Origin: Betaproteobacteria bacterium
GTDB lineage: Bacteria; Pseudomonadota; Gammaproteobacteria; Burkholderiales; Burkholderiaceae_D
Length of the DNA stretch: 59,025 nt
Assembly: GCA_025356395.1 (NCBI GenBank)
Contig: JANXTA010000162.1
Coordinates: 1-59,025 of the forward strand
Direction of reading: 5' to 3'
The notes beneath the pieces are model-generated. The model ran no database searches, was not told the DNA's origin, and was given only the letters and a program-made list of their open reading frames with translations. Numbering within the stretch: position 1 is the first letter of the stretch; each line of letters starts with the position of its first letter. The position numbers and the translations under genes are program-made. Of the stretch, positions 10,862-20,482 are shown piece after piece.

Positions 10862-12193
10862 CTACACGTTCAAGGCCACCGACCGCCTGAGAACGACTCT
10901 GAGTACGGCGTAGTAGATGACGCCGAGCGCCAGCCACAGGCTGCCGAAGATCAGCGCCAGGTGGTCCATCTCGAACACCACGAACGCGATGATCGCGAAG
11001 CCGAGCGCCGGCGCGATGCCGTAGCGGAACCAGGCGCGTGACCCGTCGCGCACGACGAAGTGATTCACGACCGCGAGATGCAGCAGCAGGAAGCCGGTGA
11101 GGGCGCCGAAGTTGACGAGCCTGGTCAGGTTCTCGAGACGATCTGCGAACGCAAGCCCCACGGCCAGCGAGACGACCGCGACGGCGACGGTGCTGATGTA
11201 GGGCGTGTTGAAGCGTGGGTGCAGTCGTGCCAGCACCGCGGGCAGCTTGCGATCGCGAGCCATCGCGAAGAGGACGCGCGAGATGGCGGCCTGCGCGGCC
11301 ATCGCGTTGGCGATGCCGGCCGCGACCACCGTCGCGACGAGCGTGAGCTGCTTCAGCCAGACCCCGCCCGCGGCTTCGGCGACTTCGTAGAACGCACTGT
11401 CCAGCACCTCGAAGTTCCGACCGACCGACAGTTCGGCGGCGATCCAGGTCTGGACCATGAACAGCACACCCACCAGCAGCAGCGACAGCAGCGTCGCCCG
11501 CGCCACGCCATCCTTCTGGTCCTGCGCTTCCTCGCCGAGTGTCGAGATGCCGTCGAAGCCCAGGAAGGACAGGACCGCGATCGACGTCGCGCCGAGCGCC
11601 ATCGAGACGCTGAAGTGGGCGGAGTCGTAGATCGGCTTGAGCGTCAATGCGCCCGAGCCGACACCGCGCTGCAGGGCCGCGAGGCCGACCACGATGAAGA
11701 CGACCAGCACGATCAGTTCGGCGAGCAGCAACCAGCGGTTGGCCTTCGCACCCATCTGGACGCCGAGTACGTTGACCACGCTGTTGAACACGATGAAGCC
11801 GGTGAGCCAGACCCATGCCGGAATCGTCGGCAGCAAAGGTCGCAACGCCGCGGCACTGACGATGTAGAGCAGTGCGGGCACGAGGATGTAGTCGAGCAGG
11901 ATCATCCAGCCCGCGAAGAAGCCGGCGGCCTCGCCGAGACCCCGTTGCGCATAGGTATAGACCGACCCGGCGCTCGGGAAAGCGCGCGACATCGCGGCGT
12001 AGCTCATCGCCGTGAAGACCATGCAGACCATGCCGATGAGAAAGGCCAGCGGCACCATGCCGTGCGCGTCGTGCCACACGAAGCCGAAGACCGCGAACGG
12101 TGCGATCGGCACCATGAAGATCATGCCGAAGATCAGCAGGTCGACCGTGCCGAGCGTGCGCTTCAGTCCGGGTGCTGCGGGGACTTCCGTCAT
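10862..12193 (-). CDS. APC-family amino acid permease
   Basis: Amino acid/polyamine/organocation transporter with 12 predicted membrane helices and 443 residues. The first helix (LLIFGMIFMVPIAPFAVFG) and GSVYTYAQRGLGEAAGFFAGW are typical of the family, as is the helix 6 block ISTLGEEAQDQKDG. The ATG at 12193 is used because it overlaps the stop of the upstream hydrolase gene (ATGA); the frame runs further upstream but only into that gene. Co-transcription with a proline-iminopeptidase-like enzyme suggests uptake of amino acids or small peptides; the substrate is not known. Confidence 0.92.
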   Translation of the reverse strand: MTEVPAAPGLKRTLGTVDLLIFGMIFMVPIAPFAVFGFVWHDAHGMVPLAFLIGMVCMVFTAMSYAAMSRAFPSAGSVYTYAQRGLGEAAGFFAGWMILLDYILVPALLYIVSAAALRPLLPTIPAWVWLTGFIVFNSVVNVLGVQMGAKANRWLLLAELIVLVVFIVVGLAALQRGVGSGALTLKPIYDSAHFSVSMALGATSIAVLSFLGFDGISTLGEEAQDQKDGVARATLLSLLLVGVLFMVQTWIAAELSVGRNFEVLDSAFYEVAEAAGGVWLKQLTLVATVVAAGIANAMAAQAAISRVLFAMARDRKLPAVLARLHPRFNTPYISTVAVAVVSLAVGLAFADRLENLTRLVNFGALTGFLLLHLAVVNHFVVRDGSRAWFRYGIAPALGFAIIAFVVFEMDHLALIFGSLWLALGVIYYAVLRVVLRRSVALNV

Positions 12194-13102
12194 GCGGACA
12201 CGCCGTCCACATCGCGGAGGAACGCGACGAGGCCTTCGGCGTATACCGTCGCGTCGTCGAACATCGCCATGTGGCTGCCTGCAGGGCAATACAGATGGCG
12301 TCCTTGGGGCATCGCCTCGGCCATCGCCCGCACGTGCTGCGGATCCATCGTGTCGTGCGCCGCACCGATGGTCAGTGCGGGGACATCGATGCGCTGCAGA
12401 TCGGCCATCCTATCCCATTCGACGAGCTTGCCGCTGGCCCCCAGTTCGCTCGGTCCCTGCATCGGCACATACACCTTGGGATTGATGTGCGCGAACGCGC
12501 GGTTGACCGGATCGGGCCAGCTCGCGTGCGGCATGCGCAGCACGTGATGCTCGTAGTGATGCGGGATCAGCAGCTCCATGTAGCGCGGGTTGTCGTGGTC
12601 CTTCGCCGCTTCGAGCGCCTTGATCTCGGCGAGCACGGCCGGCGGGATGCCGGGCATCAACACGCTCTCCGCATAGCGGTTGTACGCGGGGATGCTGGCC
12701 ATCATGTTCGAGACGATCAAGGCCCTTGAGATGCCGCTGATGCTTCAACGCGTATTCGATCGCGAGGATGCCGCCCCACGAATGACCGAGCAGGAAGAAG
12801 TCGTCGTGGTCGAGCCCTAGGGCAAAGCGGACCTGCTCGACCTCGTCGACGAAGCGATCGAGGTCCCACAGCCTCGGTTCATCGGGCTGGTCGCTGCGAT
12901 GCGAGCCGAGCTGGTCGTACTGGATCACCTCGATCCCGGCATCGACCAGCGACCCTTCGAGATTTTCGAAGTATTCGTACGTCGCACCTGGACCGCCATG
13001 GAGCAGCAGCAGCTTGATGCGCGAGTTGTCGCCGGCGCGCCTGGTCCACACCTCGAAGCGGCCGTGCTGCGTCTCGATCGGGATCCGCAGCTCGCGCTCC
13101 AT
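12190..13102 (-). pseudogene. Proline iminopeptidase-like alpha/beta hydrolase, frame broken
   Basis: A peptidase S33-type hydrolase that would release N-terminal proline or similar residues from peptides. The first part (from 13102) holds LLLLHGGPGATYEY (oxyanion hole) and the nucleophile elbow LLGHSWGG. The second part holds the catalytic Asp (GAAHDTMDP) and His (CPAGSHMAMFDD). The two parts lie in different frames: after LKHQRHLKG the frame changes at about 12719-12727, where one extra base (or two missing) separates it from the continuation IVSNMMASIP. All catalytic residues survive, so a sequencing error is as likely as a true mutation. The start overlaps the upstream gene (TGATG) and the end overlaps the permease (ATGA). 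Confidence 0.85.
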
Positions 13103-14682
13103 CAGGCGACGCGCCGCGTCACCTGCACGACCTGCGTCGTCGGCAGGTCGACCATCACCGCCTGGCCCGGCGTCACGCAGCCTTGCGCACAGCACTTGCC
13201 GGGCTGACGGTTCTGCGTGATGGCACGATCGGGATCGTCGGTGAGGCCGCGTTCGAGCAGGCGCTCGACGAGGTCGACCTTGCTGCCGATCGGATAGTTG
13301 CGATAGATCTCCTGCTTCATCGCAGCCGGCGAGCCGCCACCGTGCAGGCTGATCACCGAGTACCAGCCGCCCTGATAGGACGCGGTCAGATCCTCGATGA
13401 AGCGCGCGGTCTGGATGCGGCGTTCGTATGGCACCGACGGGTTGGCGCGCAACACGTTGGCGAGCTGCGCCGAGGTCTCGGGGTTGTGGTCTTCATCGGG
13501 CCCCGGCAGCGTGACGATCAGGCCGCCCGACACGTAGTGCGCGATGCGCTGCATGTCGTAGATCTGCGTCGCGAGCAGCAGCTTACCGATGTTGGCGAAC
13601 ACCGGGTCGGGCATGAAAGTCTTCGAATACGGATCGACGGTACCGTAGGTCGATGCCGCCACGCCGCAGGCGTAGAAGCCTTCGACGATCTTGATCAGGT
13701 CGACCATCTGCTCGCGCAGGTGCGTCTCGCGGCCCGGGTCGAAGCCGTTGGCCTCGCACATCAGCGCGCCGGCGCCGATCAGCAGGTCGCCGAAGCCCGC
13801 GCGCGCTGCGATACAGGTGTGACGATGGTGGGTCGCGTAGTTGTAGGTCAGCGCCGACGAGTGTTCCCACTCTCCTGCGTAGAACACGCGATCCCAGGGC
13901 ACGAACACGCGGTCGAACAGCACGACGCCGGTCGACTGTCCGTACCGGTTCGAGAACAGCGCGGCCTTCTCGCCGGGCCGACCGGCAGGCCGCGCGACGA
14001 TGGTCATGCCGCCGGCATCGAGCGGCACCGCGCAGCACACGGCGAAGTCCGCGTCCTCTTCGCCCATGTTGCGACAGGGCATGACGAGCAGCTCGTGCAT
14101 GTAGGGCGCGCCCGTCACGATCGCCTTCGTGCCCGAGATGACGATGCCCTTCGCGTTGCGTTCGACGACGTGCACGTAGGCATCCTGGTTGCCCTGCTGA
14201 TGCGGCTTCTTCGAGCGATCGCCTTTCGCGTCGGTCATCGCGACGCCGAGGGTCAGGTCGTGTTCGTGCACGTGCGCGAGGTAGGCCGCGAAGCGATCGC
14301 GATGCTCGCGCGAGCCGCGTGCGTCGTCGATGCGCGCCGAGACCTGCGCGATGGCGTTGACGGCGTCGTGCGTCAGGTAGCGCTGCGCGCACCCGGTCTC
14401 CTGGCAGACCAGGCGCACCGCTTCGAGCTTGTTCAGCAGGTCGCCGGCGCCCATGTTGATGTGCGAGAAGCGGTTGACCGTGCGGCCGCTGGTCGCGTCG
14501 ACTGCGGTCATGATCGGTGCGTATTCGGAGCGCAGCGCGAAGTCGTAGGTCAGCGCGATCGCGTTGACGCCGGGAGCGAACCCGGGCTCGTCGACCACCG
14601 AGTCGACCTTGTGTCCGTCGAGGTAGACCGTTGGCTTGAAGGCACGCAGCGAGTCGCGATAGTCGTTGCCGCTCATTAACAT
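13102..14682 (-). CDS. 4-hydroxyphenylacetate 3-hydroxylase / 4-hydroxybutyryl-CoA dehydratase family protein
   Basis: A flavoprotein of the HpaB/AbfD superfamily, 526 residues, with acyl-CoA-dehydrogenase-like architecture. HpaB members are FADH2-using monooxygenases; AbfD members are [4Fe-4S]/FAD dehydratases. Here the FAD-side block GTKAIVTGAPYMHELLV is visible. CQETGC (C-x4-C, where AbfD has C-x3-C) and HHRHTCIAARAGFGDLLIGA recall the AbfD cluster ligands but spacing differs, so the reaction stays open. The C-terminus carries an extra Cys-rich piece (GKCCAQGC). The ATG at 14682 has an AGGA 8-9 nt upstream. First gene of the hydrolase-permease operon, which suggests a catabolic role. Confidence 0.85.
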   Translation of the reverse strand: MLMSGNDYRDSLRAFKPTVYLDGHKVDSVVDEPGFAPGVNAIALTYDFALRSEYAPIMTAVDATSGRTVNRFSHINMGAGDLLNKLEAVRLVCQETGCAQRYLTHDAVNAIAQVSARIDDARGSREHRDRFAAYLAHVHEHDLTLGVAMTDAKGDRSKKPHQQGNQDAYVHVVERNAKGIVISGTKAIVTGAPYMHELLVMPCRNMGEEDADFAVCCAVPLDAGGMTIVARPAGRPGEKAALFSNRYGQSTGVVLFDRVFVPWDRVFYAGEWEHSSALTYNYATHHRHTCIAARAGFGDLLIGAGALMCEANGFDPGRETHLREQMVDLIKIVEGFYACGVAASTYGTVDPYSKTFMPDPVFANIGKLLLATQIYDMQRIAHYVSGGLIVTLPGPDEDHNPETSAQLANVLRANPSVPYERRIQTARFIEDLTASYQGGWYSVISLHGGGSPAAMKQEIYRNYPIGSKVDLVERLLERGLTDDPDRAITQNRQPGKCCAQGCVTPGQAVMVDLPTTQVVQVTRRVA

Positions 14683-14713
14683 GGGAGGTTCCTTTCGATG
14701 CCGGGGTGATGCG

Positions 14714-16493
14714 TCAGGACGGAGGCAGTTCGAGTCCGTGGCGTGCCAGAAAGGCGAGATAGCGCGGTTCGGTGCGGTAGCGATCGAACAGCGGGTGATA
14801 GGGGATAGACACCGTCAGGTAGTCGCTGGTTCGCGCGGGGTCCTCGAGACTGGCAAGCGCCTCATCGTGTTCGCCGAGACAAGAATGCACGAGCGCGACG
14901 AAGAACGGCGTGAAGTGGGCGTTGCCGAGGCGATTCGGCAGCGCGTCGAGCATCGCCTTGCCGTGGGCGGTCTCGCCGCGCATGCCCCATACGCAGATCA
15001 TGTGGAGCGGCGCGCTCGAGTGATCCGGGACCTCCTCGACGATCTGTTCGAACCACGGCATCGCGAGTTCGTGATCGCCGCGAGCCAGATGGACGATGCC
15101 TAGCGCGAGTCGTGCGTAGAGGTGGCGCGGGTCCAGTTCGAGGACCGCGTGCAACTCGCGGATCGCGGTCTCGTAGTCGCCGGTGTACGCGTGCAGGCGC
15201 GCGTTGTGCGCGCGTAGCGCGACGTTCAACGGATCGAAGGGTCTGCGCGATCAGCGCGTGCTGGATTGCCTCGACGTAACGACCGTTGAACACCAGGGCC
15301 CACGAGAAGGCGTTGTGAACCAGGGTCGAACTCGGCGCCACACGCAGCGCTTCGCGGAACTCGGCCTCGCCGCGGGCCCAGTCGCGTTCGAAGCGCAAGG
15401 CGTGGTTCGCGAGCAGGGCACGTGCCTCGCCGTCCCGCGGATCCAGTTCGAGAGCGCGCAGAGCCGCTTCGCGCACCTTGTCGAAGTTGGGAAAGGTCGG
15501 CGCGAAGACGTACGGGCCGAGCATCGCGCGGACGGCGCCGAGATGCGAATGCGCCTGTGCGAAGCGCGGGTCGAGGCCGATGGCCTTCTCGAGCAGCACG
15601 ATTGCCTGCCGATATCCGTCGATCGAGCCTTGCTGCGCCAGGTAGCGCGCGCGATCGAAGAGGTAACGGGCCTCGGTGCTCTGCGTCGACAGCGCGAGCG
15701 GCAGCGCTTCACCGGCCTTCACCTCGCGCGTCGCCGGTCCGAGTGCAGAGGTGACCGCCGCGAGGACCGCATCGGGTTCCTCGAAGCGATGCGACCAGAG
15801 CTGCAGCCCGTCCTTCGCAAGCGAGAAACGGGCGATGCAGCGGATGCGCGTGCCGCTGCGCTGGATGCTGCCTGCGACGATGTGGTCGACCCCGAGCAGC
15901 TTGCTGACGGTCTTCAGCGGCAGGTCGTGCTCGCGGGCCTCGAACGCGGAGACGCGCGCCACCACCTTGAGGCTCGCCACGCGCCCGAGCGTGTCGATCA
16001 GCTGGTCGGCGAGGCCGACCGAGAAGGTCATGTCGTCCGCATGGCCGGACAGGTTGCTGAACGGAAGAATAGTGATCGTGCGTCGCGACGACGTTCGTGT
16101 CGCAGTCGACGATCGGGCGTTGAACTGCGGCATGTAGTCGCCGATCGGGATCGACACCTCGAAGACCTCGTCGCGACCTTCATCGGCGTAGAAGCGCAGG
16201 AGCTTCTCGCACAGGCGCATGGCTTCGACCCGCACGAGAGGTTCGTTGGCGAGTGCGGCCACGACGACATGTCGCAGGAACTGCCGATGGCGCTCCGATC
16301 GGCGCAAGGTCACGCTGGCCAGGACCCGTTCGAGAGCGGCCTCGATCAGTACAAGCGAATAGGATGTGGAGATGAGTGAGCCGCGCGATGCGCCAGCACC
16401 GGGATCCTGCCGAGGCGACGGAGGATTCCTGTCGGACGGAAGCGGACTGGGAGTCGGGGGGAGGTCGGCGGTCATGGTGGGGATAGACGCCAT
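14714..16493 (-). pseudogene. TolB/FlgO-like TPR regulator, copy 1, frame broken
   Basis: Protein of the type often called adenylate-cyclase-like TPR regulator. An N-terminal helical region (ALERVLASVTLRRSERHRQF) is followed by a TolB/FlgO-like domain (ITILPFSNLSGHADDMTFSV) and then TPR repeats. The frame breaks at about 15231-15243: HALIAQTL continues only in another frame as DPLNVALRAHNARLHAYTG, one extra base apart. Compared with copy 2 it also lacks about 26 residues between FLRHVVVAALA and LVRVEA, an in-frame loss. The start is uncertain (ATG 16493 or 16475); the first 40 residues are Pro-rich. Function is unknown; such proteins are thought to sense and regulate. It lies just downstream of the short PEP-CTERM remnant on the same strand. 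Confidence 0.75.
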
Positions 16494-16587
16494 GATAACC
16501 AGACCGAACGGGGATTTTGCCGGATGTCAGAAAGTAAAGAGTCTTTATAAAAACATCATGGACTCCTGAGAGCTTGATCTCGTGCGC

Positions 16588-17248
16588 TCAGCGAACCGCC
16601 TTGCGGCCCCTGCGCAGGAAGAGGAGTTGGAAGCCAAGACCGAGGAGGATGAGGGAGTCGGGTTCGGGGACGCTGTTGATTCATGCCGCCCGACACGTAC
16701 TCGATGCCGGTGCTGGTCGCGAGGTCGAGGGTGCCGTTGAGCGTGACGCCGGTGAGGAAGTTGCTGCCGTTGTTAGACGCGACGATGGCCCCGGTGCCGG
16801 TCGTGTTGATGGTCCCAACCGCGATCGACGTGCCGAACTGGTTGATCACGCTGTCGACGCCGACATTGATGGTGCCACCGGTGTTGGCGATGTTGTTCTG
16901 GACCTGCAGGGCTGCTGTCGAAGGACCACCGACGTTGATCGTGTCGGTATTGGTCGTGCCGCCGCCGCCAAGCAGGGTCAGCGAGAACGCGTCGACGTTG
17001 ATCGTGCCCGCGTTCGACAGCGTGGCGATCTGCTGCGCCAGGTCGCTCGTGACGGTCTTGCCGAAGGCGATTCCGGCGGAGTCTCCGCTGCCGGGCCTGA
17101 CGTCGCACGACCAGTTGCCACCGGTCTGCCAGTTGCCGCTCCCTGGAAGCCACGTGCAACTGGCGGCGAAGGCCGGGTTCGCCATCTGCAGGACGGCGAT
17201 GGCGATGGCGACGGCGGCGGCACAGGGCTTCAGCGCGAGTGACTTCAT
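16588..17248 (-). pseudogene. Truncated PEP-CTERM protein, internal-deletion copy
   Basis: The first about 190 residues nearly match the N-terminus of the large PEP-CTERM protein: signal peptide MKSLALKPCAAAVAIAIAV ending at NPAFA, then GTINV-type repeats up to DLATSTGIEYVSGGM. There the sequence jumps to a PEP-CTERM tail (SVPEPDSLILLGLG, a hydrophobic helix, then RRGRK) that also matches the large gene, but in another reading frame. The N-terminal frame instead runs into an out-of-frame Arg/Pro-rich end at 16556. This is best explained by deletion of everything between the two ends of a full-length copy. The start ATG at 17248 corresponds to the start of the large gene. Confidence 0.8.
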
Positions 17249-17305
17249 GGCGTTTTCGCGAGTCGTTGGTGGATCGGTCGGCGCAGCGCGAGCGCCGGAC
17301 CCGAT

Positions 17306-17313
17306 ACCTAGGT
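17306..17313. promoter_or_regulatory. ACCTAGGT palindrome upstream of short PEP-CTERM copy
   Basis: Perfect 8-bp palindrome 58 nt upstream of the ATG at 17248. Related CCTAGG/TCTAGG elements followed by T occur at 19466 and 26690 in front of the neighbouring TPR and PEP-CTERM genes. It may be a shared regulator site; no other support. Confidence 0.3.
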
Positions 17314-17479
17314 CATGTCGGGCGATGCCCATGCCGGGGAAGCGAGGGGATGCGCATCGCAGCCGACGCGAAAGTATCGTGAAGGTATCGACTGCGAATG
17401 GCGCGCGGTGCGGCTGCGGGGACTTCGACTGATGTGTAAACAGCGTCGAAAATTCGACGACCGCGCAGGCCGCGCGAGT

Positions 17480-19366
17480 TCAGCGCGCGCCGGTCTGCTC
17501 GCCGCTCCACAGCGGGAACGGCGGCAGCAACGGCAGGCTGTGCCGATGCAGCAAGTCGCGATAACGCGGCTCGTCGCGGTGACGCCCGAACAGCGCATGG
17601 GCCGGCAAGCTCACGAACAGCACGTCGCGCTGCCGCGCGGCGACCTCGAGGCTTTCGTAGGCGCCGTCGACGTCGCCCAGGCAGCTCTGGGCCATTGCCA
17701 GATTGAAGCGTGAGTAGTGGGCGTCGCTGAGCCGCTCGAGCAGCGCGGCGAGCTCGCGCTTGCCGAGTTCGATCTCGTTGCGCAGCCCGTGGACGGCGAT
17801 GCGGCAGAATTGCGGACTCGGATGGTTCGGAGTCAGGCGACAGACCTGATCGAAGCGCGGCATGGCCTCGTCGTTCTCGCCGATCGACAGGTAAATGATG
17901 CCCAGCATGACGTGCGAAAAGAGGTGCGACGGATCGAGCTCGAGCACCGCCTGGAACTCGTGGATCGCCAGCGCGTATTGCCGCGCGTACTTGGCGATGG
18001 CCGCGTTGTTCGCGCGCAGTCCGAGATTGAGCGGGTCCAGCTCGCGGGCGAGACGGGTGTGCTGCATCGCCTCGTCGAAGCGACCGTTGAAGACGAGTCC
18101 TCAGGCATACGACGTGTGGATCAGCGACGCGTTGGGACTGAGCCGCAGCGCTTCATTGAACATCGGCTCGGCCGTGTTCCACGAATACTCGAGGCGATAG
18201 GCGATGAGGCCGAGCAGGGCGCGCGCCTCTCCGTCGAGCGGATCGAGTTCTAGCGCGCGATGGGCGGCCTGCCTGACCTTGTCGAACGCGGGATAGCTCG
18301 GCTCGACGATCAGCGCCGTGAGGTTGGCGCGAGCCGAGCCGAGGTATGAATAGGCCTGTCCGAAGCTGGGGTCGAGCACGACGGCGCGCTCGAGCAGCGT
18401 CACGGCCATCTCGTAGCCTTCGACTGTGCGCTTCTGGTTCATGTAGCGCGCGCGTTCGAAGAGGTCGCGCGCATCGCGGCTGTCGGTGTTGATCGGCCAG
18501 AGCCCGGTCATCGATTGGGCCGAACGCTCGTCGAAGGCCGCCGGCAACTGCAGCGTGGAGAGCGCGGTCATGACGGCGTCGGCGATCGTGTCCTGGTAGT
18601 CGAAGAGATTGTCTCGGCGATCGCTGTCGTGATCGAAACGTTGCGACCAGATCCGCAGGCTGTCCCGGGTCCGCGACAGCTGGGCGATGCAGCGCAGGCG
18701 CGAGCCGCTGCGTTGCAGGCTGCCTTCGAGCACATGGTTGACGTTGAGCAGCTTGCCGATCTCCTTCAGGTCCATGCCCCCGTCACGCGCCTTCGTCGCG
18801 GAGAGGCGCGCGACGATCTTCAGGCCCGGGATGCGCCCGAGCGTATCGATCAGCTGGTCGGCGAGGCCGAACGAGAAGGACGCGTCGTCCGTATCGCCGG
18901 CGAGGTTGGCGAACGGCAGCACCGCCAGCGAGTTCGCGATCTGTGCGGGCCTGGCGACGAACTTGCGTCGCATGAACTGAGGCAGGTAGCTGCCGATGGG
19001 AATGACGATTTGGCACGCGTCGGCCGCGCCTTAGCCGTCGTAAAAACGCGCCAGCTTGTCGTGGATGCGGCCCGCTTCCACACGGACGATCGGGTCGCGC
19101 CGCGGATCGTAGGCGCGCAGCAACCTGCCGAAGACCGCGAGGCCGATGATCACTTCCTTCAACTGGTCGTGGCGGCCTGCCAGTCCCACGCGAACGACGT
19201 GGACGAGGAAATCGCGCTGACGCTGCGAACGCCGAAAGGTGCTGCTGGCGATGACCCGTTCGAGCGTGACTTCGATCAGGGCCGAGGGATAGTCGGACAG
19301 CGCCGCCGCGAGGGCATGGGGCGTCGTCGACGGATTGGTCTGGCTGCTGAACTGCGGACGACCCAT
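17480..19366 (-). pseudogene. TolB/FlgO-like TPR regulator, copy 2, two in-frame stops
   Basis: Paralogue of the gene at 14714-16493, with the same order: helical N-terminal domain (ALIEVTLERVIASSTFRRSQ and RDPIVRVEAGRIHDKLARFY), TolB/FlgO-like domain (LAVLPFANLAGDTDDASFSF) and TPR repeats ending near LLHRHSLPLLPPF. All parts are in one frame over 629 codons but are cut by TAA at 19031-19033 and TGA at 18101-18103. The TAA aligns with Glu in copy 1 and the TGA with Trp (SWALVFNGR against SYA*GLVFNGR), so both look like single-base substitutions. No SECIS-like context was recognised. Two nonsense codons make a true pseudogene more likely than error. Confidence 0.8.
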
Positions 19367-19463
19367 CCCGTAAGCCCCAGTTCACGTCGACGCCGGCGAT
19401 AGCCGGACGTTTGCACAGCCGTCGCGCGGATCGCGACCTCGCCGGTGCCGGACGCGGGACTCA

Positions 19464-19473
19464 CCCCTAGGTA
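19464..19473. promoter_or_regulatory. CCCCTAGGTA element upstream of TPR copy 2
   Basis: CCTAGG core about 100 nt upstream of the start at 19366. It shares the core, and a nearby GCCGGAC string, with the element at 17306. Weak evidence. Confidence 0.25.
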
Positions 19474-19477
19474 CAGC

Positions 19478-19506
19478 ACGACGGGAGCGCTCGGCGCTCC
19501 CGTCGT
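19478..19506. terminator. 13-bp perfect hairpin between genes
   Basis: Arms ACGACGGGAGCGC and GCGCTCCCGTCGT with a 3-nt loop, just after the stop of the 135-residue membrane protein gene (minus strand). It is very stable but has no T run on either strand, so it may be a Rho-independent-like barrier, an mRNA 3' stabiliser or a protein site. Confidence 0.5.
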
Positions 19507-19511
19507 CGCAA

Positions 19512-19919
19512 TCACTTGGTGGCGGGTATCGTGAGTGCGTTCGGGCCGGTCGGTGCCGGATTGGGCGTGATCGTGATGCCGCGCTTCTTCAGGCCGTCGA
19601 CGATCAGTCGTGCGTTCGGATTGCCGCCATCGGCCAGGACTTCGGCGCCGTGCGCGAGCGCGTAGAACGAGTCGCGCAGCTTCTTGGATTCGCCGAGCGG
19701 CTTCTCCTGGTTCGCGACCGCGACGATGATCGCGTCGCGCTCGGCGCGCAGTTGCGTGGCCTGGAAGCCGAACCAGCCCAGAAGGACGAGACCGATGATC
19801 AGGATCGGCAGGAACGGACTCACCGTGGTGGGTGTATCGACGTAACCGGACATCGGGGACGGTTTCATGGGCGCGCCCATGGCCGGGGCTTTCGTTTCGC
19901 GGTCGAAAGGTTCGCTCAT
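19512..19919 (-). CDS. Small membrane-anchored protein of unknown function
   Basis: It has 135 residues. A cytoplasmic Pro/Met-rich N-terminus (1-33) is followed by one hydrophobic segment (34-53, FLPILIIGLVLLGWFGF), then a charged helical region and the C-terminal stretch NARLIVDGLKKRGITITPN. The ATG at 19919 overlaps the stop of the gene before it (TGATG), so the two are translated together. The C-terminal part resembles that of the neighbour (SLIDLLGSQGITVN), which suggests an old tandem duplication and possibly a heteromeric membrane complex. No family recognised. Confidence 0.75.
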   Translation of the reverse strand: MSEPFDRETKAPAMGAPMKPSPMSGYVDTPTTVSPFLPILIIGLVLLGWFGFQATQLRAERDAIIVAVANQEKPLGESKKLRDSFYALAHGAEVLADGGNPNARLIVDGLKKRGITITPNPAPTGPNALTIPATK

Positions 19920-20230
19920 CACTTGGCTGCCTTCTTCGCGTCGGCCGGTGCGGCGGGTGCGCCTTCGGTCGCGTTGACGGTGATGCCCTGGCTGCCGAGG
20001 AGATCGATCAGCGACTTGTCCTGATTGCGGATCGAAAGGTCGGCGAGTGCCTTCACCATCTCGCGATACAGACCTTCGAGCTGAACGCTCTCCTGAACGA
20101 ATTGCGCGCGCCTGGCGAAGTCCCCTTGCGACGTTCGATTCTGGCTGAACAACATCATGCTGTAGCCGGCGGCAAGAGCCACGAGGAGTGCGACCACGGT
20201 CGTCACCCAGAACTGCCAACGTGCGACCAC
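19919..20230 (-). CDS. Small membrane-anchored protein of unknown function
   Basis: It has 103 residues. An N-terminal membrane segment (about 6-25, FWVTTVVALLVALAAGYSMM) is followed by a long polar helix and an Ala/Lys-rich end. The GTG at 20230 has AGGAG 7 nt upstream, a good ribosome binding site that decides the start. It overlaps the next gene by 1 nt. The topology (short inside, long outside helix) and the C-terminal LGSQGITVN match its partner. No family recognised; it lies between the two PEP-CTERM loci. Confidence 0.75.
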   Translation of the reverse strand: MVARWQFWVTTVVALLVALAAGYSMMLFSQNRTSQGDFARRAQFVQESVQLEGLYREMVKALADLSIRNQDKSLIDLLGSQGITVNATEGAPAAPADAKKAAK

Positions 20231-20386
20231 GATTTTCTCCTGATTTTTTTGGGTGCGGCGATGTTACATAACTTGCGCGGCGGACCACCAGCGACAGCCG
20301 GGCGAGATCGACGTTTGTCTGTCGGGCGCCACGAACGAACGAGCGACCGACGGGACGCCCCGTCGATCGCCAGGCTGTTCGCTGAA

Positions 20387-20482
20387 TCAGGCGGCCTTCG
20401 ACTTACCACCCCTGCGGCCTCTGCGCAGGAAGAGGAGTGGTAGGCCGAGACCGAGGAGGATGAGGGAGTCGGGTTCGGGGAC
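20387..20482 (-). other. PEP-CTERM sorting signal coding segment
   Basis: Encodes the last 31 residues: VPEP motif, a hydrophobic stretch of about 15 residues, then Arg/Lys-rich tail RRGRRGGKSKAA. A near copy ends the truncated paralogue at 16588-16680. Confidence 0.85.

Noticed and set aside
10242-12365. Long minus-strand open frame of 707 codons overlapping the permease and antiporter genes
   Set aside because: Arg-rich shadow of two well-supported genes in another frame.
13183-14679. Plus-strand open frame of 498 codons opposite the HpaB/AbfD-family gene
   Set aside because: Antisense shadow; the minus strand carries a clear enzyme with family motifs.
18101-18103. TGA in TPR copy 2 as a selenocysteine codon
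   Set aside because: It aligns with Trp in the paralogue, the gene also has an in-frame TAA, and no SECIS-like stem was seen after it.
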